From an uncultured bacterium (GTDB taxonomy: Bacteria; Cyanobacteriota; Vampirovibrionia; Gastranaerophilales; Gastranaerophilaceae): a stretch of 64,000 nucleotides of DNA. Under the pieces are notes generated by a model, which saw nothing but the letters and a program-made list of their open reading frames with translations, did not search any database and had not been told where the DNA came from. Positions 8,638 through 17,400 of this stretch are shown here, one piece after another. The position numbers and the translations under genes were made by a program. The stretch covers positions 1 to 64,000 of the forward strand of contig CAMTMK010000006.1 of assembly GCA_947073645.1 (NCBI GenBank), given 5' to 3'. How positions within the stretch are numbered: the stretch's first letter is position 1; every line of letters starts with the position of its first letter.

Positions 8638-9348
8638 ATGAAATATAAAAGAATTTTATTAAAGATTAGCGGTGAAGCTTTATTGGGAGAGCAGCAATTT
8701 GGTATTGACCAAAACCCTGTGAAGATGATTGCCGGAGAGATTCAGAAAGCTAGAGAATTAGGTGCAGAAGTTGCAGTAGTTGTTGGCGGCGGAAACATAT
8801 TCAGAGGCATGAAAAACAGTGCGAAACTTGGCATGGATCAGGCATCAGGTGATTATGTCGGAATGCTTGCAACTGTTATGAATGCAATTGCTTTGCAAAG
8901 TGTATTAAATCAAATGGAAATTCCTTGCAGAGTTCAAAGTGCTCTTGCAATTAATCAGGTTGCTGAACCCTATATCAGACACAGAGCTATCAGACACCTT
9001 GAAAAAGGCAGAGTTGTAATTTTTGCGGCAGGTACAGGTAACCCGTTCTTTACAACTGATACTGCTGCAGCATTAAGAGCGTCTGAAATTAATGCAGAAG
9101 CTATGCTTATGGCGAAAAACGGAGTTGACGGGGTTTATACAGATGACCCGAAAACTAATCCCGATGCGAGAAAATTAGATAAAATCAAATATGATGATAT
9201 TATTATTAAAGGTTTGAAGGTTATGGATACTTCTGCATGCACATTGTGTAAGCAGAATAATATTCCAATCGTTGTATTTGATTTTGAGGCAGAAGATGCA
9301 ATTGTTGATATTCTGCATGGTAAAGAAATAGGCACATATATAAATTAG
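8638..9348 (+). CDS. pyrH: UMP kinase
   Basis: Phosphorylates UMP to UDP in pyrimidine nucleotide synthesis; hexameric cytoplasmic enzyme of the amino-acid-kinase fold. 236 residues, normal length. Recognisable segments are YKRILLKISGEALLG at the N-terminus, VVVGGGNIFRG near residue 47, the FAAGTGNPFFTTDTAAALRA nucleotide-binding region at 127-146, and NGVDGVYTDDPK. It heads pyrH-frr-cdsA-rnc-rpe; the pyrH-frr pairing is widely conserved. Confidence 0.97.
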   Translation: MKYKRILLKISGEALLGEQQFGIDQNPVKMIAGEIQKARELGAEVAVVVGGGNIFRGMKNSAKLGMDQASGDYVGMLATVMNAIALQSVLNQMEIPCRVQSALAINQVAEPYIRHRAIRHLEKGRVVIFAAGTGNPFFTTDTAAALRASEINAEAMLMAKNGVDGVYTDDPKTNPDARKLDKIKYDDIIIKGLKVMDTSACTLCKQNNIPIVVFDFEAEDAIVDILHGKEIGTYIN

Positions 9349-9472
9349 AAAGAGTAAAGACGGGAACGAGCGCTTTTGTGTTTAAGTAAATTAACGATAA
9401 AATTAAATAAAAGCGACGTGACTGACCAAGATATTTAAAGTCCGACCAAGGTCGGCGGAAAGGGTATAAAAA
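9349..9472 (+). other. pyrH-frr spacer with a CCGACC/GGTCGG hairpin
   Basis: The 124-base spacer contains CGGGAACGAGCG and, just before frr, the inverted repeat CCGACCAAGGTCGG followed by GGAAAGGG. There is no T run, so it is not a terminator. Its position over the frr RBS region suggests a possible effect on translation; that is inference. Confidence 0.4.
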
Positions 9473-10039
9473 ATGTCAGAGGCGTTAGAAGAATTATTTT
9501 TATTTGGCGAAGAAAAAATGGAAAAAGCAATTAATCAGCTTCATAGAGAATTTGGTTCAATCCGTTCAGGCAGAGCTAATCCTATGATTTTGGATAAAGT
9601 TATTGTGGAATATTACGGAGCTCCTACTCCTTTGAGACAAATGTCACAGGTTACAGTTCAAGACGGTACAACTCTTGTTATTACACCTTATGATAAAACA
9701 ATTTTGAAAGAAATTGAAAAAGCTATTATCAAAGCTGAAATCGGTATTACACCAAACAGTGACGGTATTTGTATAAGACTTCCTTTCCCGCCATTGACCG
9801 AAGAAAGAAGACGCGAAACTGCTAAGGAAGTTAAAAAGTTAGGCGAAGATGCTAAAATTGCTATTAGAAATGTTCGCCGTGATATGGTTGATGATTTGAA
9901 AAAACTTGAAAAATCTGAAAATCTTCCTGAAGATGCAGTGAAAGATAATCAAGATAAAATTCAAAAATTGACTGATAAATATACAGGTATTATCGATAAA
10001 GATGTTGCAGATAAAGAAAAAGAGGTTATGACTGTATAA
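9473..10039 (+). CDS. frr: Ribosome recycling factor
   Basis: Splits post-termination ribosomes together with EF-G. 188 residues, close to the usual 185. Visible hallmarks are FGSIRSGRANPMILDKVIVEYYG near the N-terminus, the TPYDKTILKEIEKAI region, and RLPFPPLTEERRRE followed by the helical KKLGEDAKIAIRNVRRD. Its last base overlaps the cdsA start (TAATG), so translation is coupled. Confidence 0.97.
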   Translation: MSEALEELFLFGEEKMEKAINQLHREFGSIRSGRANPMILDKVIVEYYGAPTPLRQMSQVTVQDGTTLVITPYDKTILKEIEKAIIKAEIGITPNSDGICIRLPFPPLTEERRRETAKEVKKLGEDAKIAIRNVRRDMVDDLKKLEKSENLPEDAVKDNQDKIQKLTDKYTGIIDKDVADKEKEVMTV

Positions 10040-10899
10040 TGGATGAAACTAAAGGCTTGAATAAAAACGCGACAAGAATGCTGACAGGGTTTATAATGGG
10101 AACGATTACCATGGGATGTATTATGCTTGGTGGTGTGGCGCTTCTGTTGTTACTCGCATTAGTTATATTTTTTGCATCAAAAGAGTATGTGAAAATTCTT
10201 GAACACAAAGGTTTTTATCCAAGCCTTAAAATCATTCTTTTAGCAGGTGCTATCCTTGCCGGTATAACTTTCTTTGAACGTACTGATTTTGTAGCTGGTG
10301 CGCTTACTTTTTGTTCGTTTGCTTCGTTTTTATGGGTTTTATTTAAAGGCAGACAGCCATATATTGCAAATGTTGCAACTACTATTTTAGGTTTTGTTTA
10401 CTGTGCATATTTTCCGTTACAGCTCCAATTATTGAGAGATATGCATTCTGCTCAATACCATGATGGATTAGGATTTGTTGTAATGATGTTTACTGCAGTT
10501 CTTTTGACTGATGTAGGATGTTATTATGCAGGTACAAAATTTGGAAAACATAAACTTGCTCCTGTAGTAAGTCCAAATAAAACTATTGAAGGTTCTATAG
10601 GTGGTATTATTTGTGCTGTTTTAGGCGCTGTGCTTGTCGGGTCAGTAATCGGAGTACAGTGGTATTTGTCGGCTGTTGCTGGTCTTTTATGTACAGTATT
10701 TGCTCAAATCGGTGATTTATGTGAATCATTAATCAAACGTGATGCGGGTGTTAAAGATTCCGGAAATTCACTCCCGGGTCATGGCGGTTTTTTGGACAGA
10801 ACTGACAGTTTTGTGTTCACAATTCCTGTTATGTATTATTTCTGTAAGTATTTTATTTTTTCTAACGATATAGTTGAATTTATTAAAGGATTAGTTTAG
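10039..10899 (+). CDS. cdsA: Phosphatidate cytidylyltransferase (CDP-diacylglycerol synthase)
   Basis: Makes CDP-diacylglycerol from phosphatidic acid and CTP, the branch point of phospholipid synthesis, in the inner membrane. 286 residues with about seven or eight hydrophobic segments. The CDS signature spans the C-terminal third: SPNKTIEGSIGG at about 174, QIGDLCESLIKRDAGVKDS, and LPGHGGFLDRTDS. The rnc start directly abuts its stop. Confidence 0.95.
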   Translation: MDETKGLNKNATRMLTGFIMGTITMGCIMLGGVALLLLLALVIFFASKEYVKILEHKGFYPSLKIILLAGAILAGITFFERTDFVAGALTFCSFASFLWVLFKGRQPYIANVATTILGFVYCAYFPLQLQLLRDMHSAQYHDGLGFVVMMFTAVLLTDVGCYYAGTKFGKHKLAPVVSPNKTIEGSIGGIICAVLGAVLVGSVIGVQWYLSAVAGLLCTVFAQIGDLCESLIKRDAGVKDSGNSLPGHGGFLDRTDSFVFTIPVMYYFCKYFIFSNDIVEFIKGLV

Positions 10900-11589
10900 A
10901 TGAAAGAGTTAGAAGAAATTTACGGAATAGCAATCGATAATTCCGATTTATTCAAATGCGCATTGACGCATCCTTCGTATACACAGGAAAATAATCTGTC
11001 TTATGGAGAAAATTATGAACGTTTTGAGTTTTTGGGTGATGCAGTATTAAAACTTGCTGCTTCAGAAATTCTTTATAAAAAATATCCTCAATATGCAGAA
11101 GGTGAGTTGTCAAAAATTCGTTCTATTGTTGTTTCAGATAATACTTTATCAAAAATAGCACATGAAATCGGTTTGTGTGAATTGATTATTTTAGCAAAAC
11201 ATGAGGAAAAGCAAGGGCTTGCACGTATTGAATCAGTTTGTGCATGCGCGTTTGAAGCAGTTTTGGGAGCGTTTTATCTTGACGGTAAGCTGGAACAGTT
11301 AAAACCTTTTTTAGAAAAAGTTCTAACTCCATATATTGAAGCTGTTGATGCAAACTTTGAAAAATATAATGCAAAAGCCTTGTTGCAAGAGTTTACACAA
11401 TCTGTTGATAAACAAACTCCGATATATAAACTTGTTGAAGAAAACGGACCTGCACATAAAAGAACATTCAAGGTTGCAGTTTCTTATCAGGGAAAAGTTG
11501 TTGCATACGGTACAGGTAAAACCAAAAAAGAAGCAGAACAGCATGCCGCTTATGAGGCTTGCAAAATTTTAGGAGCATTACCGTTATGA
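10900..11589 (+). CDS. rnc: Ribonuclease III (with a Cys at a usual metal-binding Asp position)
   Basis: Cleaves double-stranded RNA in rRNA maturation and mRNA turnover. 229 residues: RNase III domain (1-150) with ERFEFLGDAVL (Glu43, Asp47) and a dsRNA-binding domain (157-227) ending in GKTKKEAEQHAAYEA. In the second active-site motif the sequence is ESVCACAFEA, which places Cys116 where E. coli has Asp114, while Glu119 matches E. coli Glu117. The 3' end overlaps the rpe start as ATGA. Confidence 0.95.
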   Translation: MKELEEIYGIAIDNSDLFKCALTHPSYTQENNLSYGENYERFEFLGDAVLKLAASEILYKKYPQYAEGELSKIRSIVVSDNTLSKIAHEIGLCELIILAKHEEKQGLARIESVCACAFEAVLGAFYLDGKLEQLKPFLEKVLTPYIEAVDANFEKYNAKALLQEFTQSVDKQTPIYKLVEENGPAHKRTFKVAVSYQGKVVAYGTGKTKKEAEQHAAYEACKILGALPL

Positions 11590-12212
11590 CAATAATTTCT
11601 CCATCTATTTTATCAGCAGACTTTGCTAATTTAGAACGTGATATTAAAGCTGTTAATACAGCAGATTGGCTTCATATTGATGTTATGGACGGTCATTTTG
11701 TTCCGAATATTACAATTGGTGTACCTGTTGTTGTATCAATCAGAAAAATTACTGATATGCCTTTAGATGTTCATCTTATGATTGAAAATCCTGAAAAATA
11801 TATTGAAGCATTTGTAAAAGCAGGTGCTGATATTATTACTTTTCATTATGAAGCTGTGCAAGATGTAAGTGCTGTGATAAAACAAATAAAATCTTTCGGG
11901 GTAAAAGCTGGTATGTCAATTAAACCTAAAACACCGGCTGATGTCGTTTTTCCATATTTGAATGAATTGGATATGGTTCTTGTGATGACTGTAGAACCAG
12001 GTTTTGGCGGACAAAAATTTATGCAGGATTGCGCAGAAAAAATTCCTGCTATAAGGCAAAAAGCTCATGAAAATTTGATTATTCAGGTTGATGGCGGTAT
12101 AAATGCTGAAACAGCAAGAATTTGCACGTTTTACGGTGCAAATTCTTTAGTGGCGGGTAATTATATTTATAAGTCTTCTGATATAAAATCAGCTATTGCC
12201 TCATTGAGGTAG
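11586..12212 (+). CDS. rpe: Ribulose-phosphate 3-epimerase
   Basis: Interconverts ribulose-5-phosphate and xylulose-5-phosphate in the pentose phosphate pathway. The start at 11586 overlaps the rnc stop (ATGA) and gives the canonical N-terminus ISPSILSADFANLERDI. Metal-site motifs HIDVMDGHFVPN and DVHLM, and the TVEPGFGGQKF and QVDGGIN loops, are all present. 208 residues, slightly short of the common 215-230. It ends the pyrH operon and overlaps the converging gene by 12 bases. Confidence 0.96.
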   Translation: MTIISPSILSADFANLERDIKAVNTADWLHIDVMDGHFVPNITIGVPVVVSIRKITDMPLDVHLMIENPEKYIEAFVKAGADIITFHYEAVQDVSAVIKQIKSFGVKAGMSIKPKTPADVVFPYLNELDMVLVMTVEPGFGGQKFMQDCAEKIPAIRQKAHENLIIQVDGGINAETARICTFYGANSLVAGNYIYKSSDIKSAIASLR

Positions 12213-12722
12213 ACCTTTTCGTTCTTTACGTTTTCTTATTTCTTCCGGATCTGTTGTTAATTTTGTATCAGCAAGTCCCAGTTCTTTATCAGGTTCTTCA
12301 ACCTCTTCATCTTCTGCAGGCTTTTTATCGGAAGCTTGTCCGGGGACAGGAGGATTCATGAAGATATTTTCATCATTATCATCATCAACTTCTGCATCTT
12401 GAGCTACATCTTTTACAGCTCCCGGGTCTTCAGTTTTTCCAGCAGGAAGGGCGTTATCACTTTGGACACCTACCGGATTTTCTTCTTCTATACCAAGTTT
12501 TTCAAGTGCATCAAGTCCTACGTCACCATCTACTTGTTCATAAGTTACGTTATCAGGAATCTTTGCAATAGCTGCCATTTGTTGAGCCCAGGCTATAATC
12601 TCAGCGGGTATTTCTTCGCCCTTGCTTTCTTCTTTTATAATCTCTTGCGCAGTAAGTTTTTTCCATTTTGCCGTATCTACTTTTGGTGTTGTAGCGCTCC
12701 CTACACTCATTGAATCTGCCAT
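12201..12722 (-). CDS. Acidic low-complexity protein of unknown function, 173 aa
   Basis: No family recognised. The N-terminal 60 residues look helical (WKKLTAQEIIKEESKGEEIPAEIIAWAQQMAAIA). The middle and C-terminus are strongly acidic and Pro/Glu/Asp-rich (DDDNDENIF, AEDEEVEEPDKE), so probably disordered. It lacks a signal peptide and membrane segment. GGAG precedes the ATG. The reading frame is long and preceded by a good RBS, so I consider it real, probably lineage-specific. Confidence 0.7.
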   Translation of the reverse strand: MADSMSVGSATTPKVDTAKWKKLTAQEIIKEESKGEEIPAEIIAWAQQMAAIAKIPDNVTYEQVDGDVGLDALEKLGIEEENPVGVQSDNALPAGKTEDPGAVKDVAQDAEVDDDNDENIFMNPPVPGQASDKKPAEDEEVEEPDKELGLADTKLTTDPEEIRKRKERKGLPQ

Positions 12723-12887
12723 TATTTTCTCCTTTCTTATACCTGTAAAATAACGGCAATTTCGATTAAAATCTTTAGTAAATGTAAAGTATTGTAACGA
12801 AAGTTATATAAGTTGAATATAAAAAGGCAATAATTTTTTAGAAAAATTTTTTATATAAGAGTAAGAGATAAGAGAGAGAAAAAGAAA

Positions 12888-13064
12888 ATGGCATCAACTT
12901 TATTATTTACAAATACTGTAACAGATACATACAAACAAACATCAGACGCGCTTAGTTCAGTAGATTTGAACGGGAAACACGTTATTAAAAAAACTTTAGT
13001 GGATATGATGAAGCAATCATTCTTCCACGGGGCAAGCAGGTTTGGAACAAACTTTATTGCTTAG
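12888..13064 (+). CDS. Candidate small protein, 58 aa
   Basis: Frame from ATG 12888 to TAG 13062-13064: MASTLLFTNTVTDTYKQTS, then a Lys-containing helical stretch and a C-terminus FFHGASRFGTNFIA. A purine-rich GAGAGAGAAAAAG precedes the ATG, which is only a weak ribosome site. It fills an otherwise empty 440-base gap between two minus-strand genes and reads on the opposite strand to both. No relative is recognised. Confidence 0.4.
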   Translation: MASTLLFTNTVTDTYKQTSDALSSVDLNGKHVIKKTLVDMMKQSFFHGASRFGTNFIA

Positions 13065-13130
13065 TTAGAAAATCAATAGGAAAGAATTAGGAAAACATAG
13101 GAAAAACATTTAGGATAGGAATAATATTTA

Positions 13131-13158
13131 AAAAGACCGATTTTATATCGGTCTTTTC
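13131..13158. terminator. Hairpin terminator between the small ORF and the membrane peptide gene
   Basis: AAAAGACCGATtttatATCGGTCTTTT, with A and T flanks that allow function on both strands. Confidence 0.75.
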
Positions 13159-13160
13159 TT

Positions 13161-13346
13161 TTAAAAATGTTCTTGGATAGTTTGTTGAGTTTCATCTTTA
13201 TTTTGTTTGTCAGCATCAAAGAAAACTTTCATTGTTTTTTCTTCCCTAAGTTTGCTTTGCGCATCCGAACCAAGGTTACTGAAATCTACGTTTAAATAAG
13301 CCCAAACACCAGCTGCCACTACAAGTAAAATAATAATCCATTTCAT
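13161..13346 (-). CDS. Small single-pass membrane protein, 61 aa
   Basis: One hydrophobic N-terminal segment (residues 2-19, WIIILLVVAAGVWAYL) followed by a charged, soluble tail ending in TQQTIQEHF. GAGGTA precedes the ATG at good spacing. This could be a signal-anchored small protein. No family recognised. It is transcribed away from the nucleotidyltransferase gene. Confidence 0.6.
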   Translation of the reverse strand: MKWIIILLVVAAGVWAYLNVDFSNLGSDAQSKLREEKTMKVFFDADKQNKDETQQTIQEHF

Positions 13347-13456
13347 AAAAATACCTCACTATTGTTTTACATGCTAAATATACATATTTTGCGCAGATAA
13401 TAAATCAAATTAATGATTGATTTTTTTTATGTTAATATTCTGTCAGAGGAGTTTAT

Positions 13457-14101
13457 ATGGAATTTAATATTGATAAGTGGCTGGATGAAATTGTTGAAAA
13501 ATTAAAATGTGAATTTACTTCACGTTTGATTTTTGTCGGTTTGCAAGGAAGTTATAATAGAGGAGAAGCTACATCCAAAAGCGATATTGATTTGGTTGTT
13601 ATTATTGACGAACTTAATTTCGAAAATTTAAAAACATATCGTTCAATAATTGATGGAATGCCGTTTAAAGAAAAAGCTTGCGGTTTTATTTCAGGTAAAC
13701 AAGAGTTGCAAAATTGGTCAAAATCGGATTTGTTTCAGTTTTATTATGATACAAAACCTTTGCTTGGTAAGCTGAATGATATTATTCAAGTTCCGTCAAA
13801 GGAAGATATTAAAAAATCAATTAAAACAAATTGTGAGAATCTTTATCACGCGACTGTTCACAGTTTTGTGCATTCAAATAATTATATAGAAGATTTGCAA
13901 GGACTATATAAAATGACTTTTTTTATTTTACAGGCAGATTATTTTGTAAAAAATCAGGTATATATTTCGACTAAAAGAGATTTGTTTAATAAGTTAGAAG
14001 GTTTGGATAAAGAAATTTTAGCTGTTTGTATTAATACTAATATGCAAGATCCTGAAAATTTATATGAAAAACTTATATATTGGTGCAAAACTAAAATATA
14101 A
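13457..14101 (+). CDS. Nucleotidyltransferase-domain protein (MNT/ANT type), 214 aa
   Basis: The polymerase-beta-like nucleotidyltransferase core is clear: GSYNRGEATSKSDIDLVVII at about 30-50, i.e. the GSxxRG...SDxD pattern with two catalytic Asp. The C-terminal half (about 110-214) is helical (YIEDLQGLYKMTFFILQADYF) and could be a HEPN-like or substrate-binding domain. The family includes aminoglycoside adenylyltransferases and MNT antitoxins; the sequence does not decide between them. GAGGAG precedes the ATG. It is monocistronic. Confidence 0.72.
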   Translation: MEFNIDKWLDEIVEKLKCEFTSRLIFVGLQGSYNRGEATSKSDIDLVVIIDELNFENLKTYRSIIDGMPFKEKACGFISGKQELQNWSKSDLFQFYYDTKPLLGKLNDIIQVPSKEDIKKSIKTNCENLYHATVHSFVHSNNYIEDLQGLYKMTFFILQADYFVKNQVYISTKRDLFNKLEGLDKEILAVCINTNMQDPENLYEKLIYWCKTKI

Positions 14102-14104
14102 CAT

Positions 14105-14131
14105 TAAAAAAGAGGGTTTAAAACCCTCTTA
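14105..14131 (-). terminator. Terminator downstream of tRNA-Asp
   Basis: Read on the minus strand: AAGAGGG, loop, CCCTCTT followed by a T run. The plus strand has only two T after the hairpin, so it fits the tRNA transcript better. Confidence 0.7.
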
Positions 14132-14134
14132 AAA

Positions 14135-14212
14135 TGGCGGGAACGACGAGGCTCGAACTCGCGACCTCATGCGTGACAGGCATGCGCTCTAACCAAACTG
14201 AGCTACGCTCCC
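14135..14212 (-). tRNA. tRNA-Asp (GTC), CCA encoded
   Basis: On the minus strand GGGAGCG (14212-14206) pairs with CGTTCCC in a 7-bp acceptor stem with one G-T pair. The D arm TAGCTCAGTTTGGTTAGAGC, the anticodon loop CTGTCAC with GTC, and the T arm with GTTCGAG are all present. Discriminator G and an encoded CCA end the gene, in contrast to tRNA-Trp in this window, which has no encoded CCA. Confidence 0.95.
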
Positions 14213-14330
14213 ATAAATTTTGTTGTCATGTCTCTCGACAAGATTTATTATAATATGCTAAAAATTTTTTTGCAAGCGTTTTGTTAAAAGTTTTTTATTA
14301 TGTTATAGTAATATTCGTTGGAGGTATTTA

Positions 14331-15118
14331 ATGAAAGATTTAAAATTAGATCGTGATTTCGGGGGGGGGGCACTCATAGTTTAGCTCCTGCATTTACGTT
14401 AGCTGAGGTTTTAATTACTTTGGGGATTATGGGTATTGTTGCAGCTTTGACGTTACCTTCTGTAATTAATAATGTGCAAGACAAGCAATTTATTGCAAAA
14501 TGGAAAAAAGCTTATTCAATAATTAGTAATGCTGTTTATTCTGCTTCTGAAGAGTATGAGTTCTGTAAAGGTACTTTTATTGAGTATTCGGACACCACTC
14601 ATTTATGTAGTACAGAACAAATAATAGAAACATATCGACAGGTACTTTCAAAAATTAATATAGCTGATGCCTGTCGTGGTACTTCAGGTAAATCTTATGA
14701 TATATTAGGATTAAGAGCTTGTAATAAAACAGAATTTGAACATATACAAGATTTAAACAGTCCTAAATGTAAATCGTTAAGTGGAGATTATGACGGTTAT
14801 TGTGCCAATGATGCAGCAACAGTTATTGCAATATTAAAAGACGGAACTTGGTTATATTTTGCGGGTCCTTTCTGGAATGCTCCAAAAATACTGGTTGACG
14901 TAAACGGACCGGCTGGACCGAATACTATTGGGCGTGATATGTATGTTGTTTTTTTAGTTAAAAATAAAGCTATACCTTATGGCTCAGAAGGATATGGTAA
15001 AGATACAAATATTTGTGCTAAAAATGCAGTATCAAGTCCGATGTTTGGAAATTTTACTTATGCTAACGGCTCAGGATTAGCCGGGGCCGGATGCAGTAGT
15101 GAATATTTATATAAATAA
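14331..15118 (+). CDS. Prepilin-like protein B (poly-G leader, out of frame/OFF as assembled)
   Basis: The ATG at 14331 has the RBS GGAGG. It reads MKDLKLDRDFGGGALIV and stops at TAG 14382-14384 because ten G (14361-14370) put the leader out of register. With eleven or eight G the frame would continue as THSLAPAFTLAEVLITLGIMGIV to 15118. As assembled, the only ATG in the downstream frame is 14420, inside the hydrophobic helix, without an RBS or leader. The rest of the frame is intact and encodes DVNGPAGPNTIGRD and paired cysteines, so this looks like a switched-off gene and not a decayed one. A miscounted homopolymer is the alternative. Confidence 0.8.
14361..14370 (+). repeat. Homopolymer tract G10 in the leader of prepilin B
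   Basis: Ten G; eleven or eight would restore the frame. The flank CACTCATAGTTTAGCTCCTG is shared exactly with gene C. Confidence 0.9.
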
Positions 15119-15143
15119 AAAGCTCCCGAAGGAGCTTTTTTAT
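15118..15143. terminator. Terminator between prepilin B and the GH57 gene
   Basis: AAAAAGCTCC-CGAA-GGAGCTTTTTT, positioned between converging genes and usable in both directions. Confidence 0.85.
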
Positions 15144-16858
15144 TTGTATAATGGTGCAAGTTTTGCAGATTGCTGAGGAATTACTCCTTCCTCTATTGAT
15201 TGATATACTCTGTAATCGATTACAGGGAAGCAGTTATCAATGTTTTCGATTTCGAATAAGTCACCTTCATTGATGCTGTTATTTTCAATCATATCTGCAA
15301 TCTTTTCAAATCTTTCAACATGTTCTCTAAATCTGTCTGTTGCATAGTCTTTAGCCTGCCATGTTGTAATTAAGAAAGGCCAATCTGAACTTTGCAATAA
15401 CAGATTTTCTCTTGCAAGCTGATTTAACGCTCTGTGCAACAATTTATCTTCAGGAATTTCTGAATATTTATCAGCAATTGCACTCATACGTTTTTCGCAG
15501 GCATGGATTATAGGCCACATCCATTCTGTTAAATGGTTATTCCATACATAGAAGTGTCCGCCTTGTCCCCAAGAGCTTTCAGGGATTTGGATAGCTTCTT
15601 TTGGAGCATGGGTATGAACATATTCACCTGCAGTCATTCTTTCAACTTCAGGAATATATGCGTTGAATTTTTTAATAACCTGTTTAATAAATTCAACACC
15701 TTCAAACCACCAGTGTCCGAATAATTCTGTATCGAATGATACCATTACCAAACCTTCTTTACCTGTAGCTTTTTTGTAATCATTAAGCATATGATAAATT
15801 AATGTTGTGTAGTGGTCTGAGTTTTCGTTAATTTTATTTAAAGCTAAAACAGGATCGTAAAGCATTTTGTCGCCTAAATCGGTTTTAGATGAAGTAATTC
15901 TCCAATAGTGCATACCTGAGTTTGCATCTTTTCTATGGAACTCTCTAAAACATCCGTCACCGGGGTATCCGTCAGCAGCAGACCAAACCTGATAGCCTGC
16001 TCTTTCGTTTCTGCCCATAACGGCAACCTGCGCGTCTGGAAGCCAGTATGCAGAATATGTGTCATATCCTGTCGCGGGACGTTCGGGAAGCGGAATGTAC
16101 TCAATATTACCGTAAATTCCAATTACACGTCTGTTTCCGATAGAATTCCCGCCTTCAATTACGTGCGATTCTGTAAAGAAGTATTCAATATCGTTATTTT
16201 GCAGAGTTACTTCAATAGCAGGTCTCCAGTGTTTTTGACCGTCTTTGCCCACATATTCGTAACCTTGTCTGTATGCACATTCAGGCAGCCAGCATCCACA
16301 TGCTTTTTTGCCGAATAATCTTTTAGTTGTATCTGAACCAACTTTAAATTGAGCATTCAAGTTAGCGTCAGTTGCAAGCAGTGGAGAAAAACCATGTGTT
16401 GCACCTGATGTTGTAATCTCAATACATCCTAAATCTTGGTATTTTTTGAAAGCTGAAATCAAGTCCATGCCGTATTTGTTTATGAAACAGTCTTTAATAC
16501 TTGTAAACCAATCAAAGTAATATTTAGCAAGATATTTCAAATGTTGAGAGTGAGGAACTTTCTCATCGGGATATCTTTCCAAATCCTTTGAAACTTTAGC
16601 GATTCTTGAATCAAGATATTCTATGAATCCATGTTTAAGGTGTTCATCATTAAGCTGTTCGGCTAAAATCGGGGTAATACCTACTGTTAACTTAGCCTTA
16701 ATACCTTCATCATATAATTCGGAAATAGCATTCAACAATGGAATGTAAGTTTCTGCCATACATTCATAAAGGTTTTCTTCCCCGAAAGGCCACATACCGG
16801 CTTTTCTATAATATGGAAGATGACTATGTAACATAAATACGAATTGTCCTACTGACAT
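15140..16858 (-). CDS. GH57 family glucan enzyme, probable 1,4-alpha-glucan branching enzyme
   Basis: 572 residues. GH57 motifs in order: HSHLPYYRKAGMWPFGEE (11-28), GATHGF near 153, GCWLPE with the likely nucleophile Glu193, GYPGDGCFREFHRKD near 298-311, and FDTELFGHWWFEG with the likely acid/base Asp376. The combination and length suit the TK1436-like branching-enzyme group, which introduces alpha-1,6 branches into glycogen-like glucan, better than GH57 amylases. No other glycogen gene is nearby. Strong GGAGG precedes the ATG. Confidence 0.87.
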   Translation of the reverse strand: MSVGQFVFMLHSHLPYYRKAGMWPFGEENLYECMAETYIPLLNAISELYDEGIKAKLTVGITPILAEQLNDEHLKHGFIEYLDSRIAKVSKDLERYPDEKVPHSQHLKYLAKYYFDWFTSIKDCFINKYGMDLISAFKKYQDLGCIEITTSGATHGFSPLLATDANLNAQFKVGSDTTKRLFGKKACGCWLPECAYRQGYEYVGKDGQKHWRPAIEVTLQNNDIEYFFTESHVIEGGNSIGNRRVIGIYGNIEYIPLPERPATGYDTYSAYWLPDAQVAVMGRNERAGYQVWSAADGYPGDGCFREFHRKDANSGMHYWRITSSKTDLGDKMLYDPVLALNKINENSDHYTTLIYHMLNDYKKATGKEGLVMVSFDTELFGHWWFEGVEFIKQVIKKFNAYIPEVERMTAGEYVHTHAPKEAIQIPESSWGQGGHFYVWNNHLTEWMWPIIHACEKRMSAIADKYSEIPEDKLLHRALNQLARENLLLQSSDWPFLITTWQAKDYATDRFREHVERFEKIADMIENNSINEGDLFEIENIDNCFPVIDYRVYQSIEEGVIPQQSAKLAPLYK

Positions 16859-17015
16859 TTGTTCCTCCTTATTTAAACAGAATTATTATATAACTATAAT
16901 TCTTTCTTATATATTATTTATACCACAATCGGGTAAAAAATATAATCCTTAAGAACTAATTCTGCCGAATACTGTTACAAAAGTTAAAAGTTTTGACAAA
17001 ATGTGGCGGAAACTA

Positions 17016-17043
17016 TTGCAATTTCTAATTTTTTGTTTAAAAT
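17016..17043 (+). promoter_or_regulatory. Probable promoter of rpsT
   Basis: TTGCAA at 17016-17021, 16-base spacer, TAAAAT at 17038-17043. A second TTGACA lies at 16993-16998 with a poorer partner. The remainder of the 16859-17113 gap shows no gene. Confidence 0.4.
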
Positions 17044-17113
17044 AAAATTACTCACATCCTCAAATGTGCCTGAAGTCATTAAGCAGGCTAAGAGTAAAGA
17101 AAGGCAAAACAAA

Positions 17114-17383
17114 ATGGCAAATATTAAATCTGCTAAAAAAAGAGTATTAATCGCTGAAAGAAACAGAGTTAGAAATGTAGCTTTCAAAACATCTATTAAA
17201 ACTGCGGTTAAGAAAGTATTAGAACTTGCAAAAGCTGATGATAAAGAAGCTTTAAATACAGCAATGTCAAAAGCATATCAATTATGTGATAAAGCTGTAT
17301 CAAAAGGTGTTTTACACAAAAACACAGCTGCAAGAAAAAAATCAAGATTAACTCTTGCTGTAAACAAATTACAAGCAAAATAG
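17114..17383 (+). CDS. rpsT: 30S ribosomal protein S20
   Basis: Primary 16S rRNA-binding protein of the small subunit. 89 residues beginning MANIKSAKKRVLIAERNRVRN and ending with the typical NTAARKKSRL region. Earlier in-frame start codons would add about 37 residues with no match to S20, whereas ATG 17114 gives the family length and has GAAAGG upstream. It is monocistronic and followed by a strong terminator. Confidence 0.95.
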   Translation: MANIKSAKKRVLIAERNRVRNVAFKTSIKTAVKKVLELAKADDKEALNTAMSKAYQLCDKAVSKGVLHKNTAARKKSRLTLAVNKLQAK

Positions 17384-17400
17384 TTAACTTATTTGAGGTT

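Noticed and set aside
15935-16318. Plus-strand frame opposite the GH57 gene
   Set aside because: Entirely antisense to a clear enzyme gene; no RBS.
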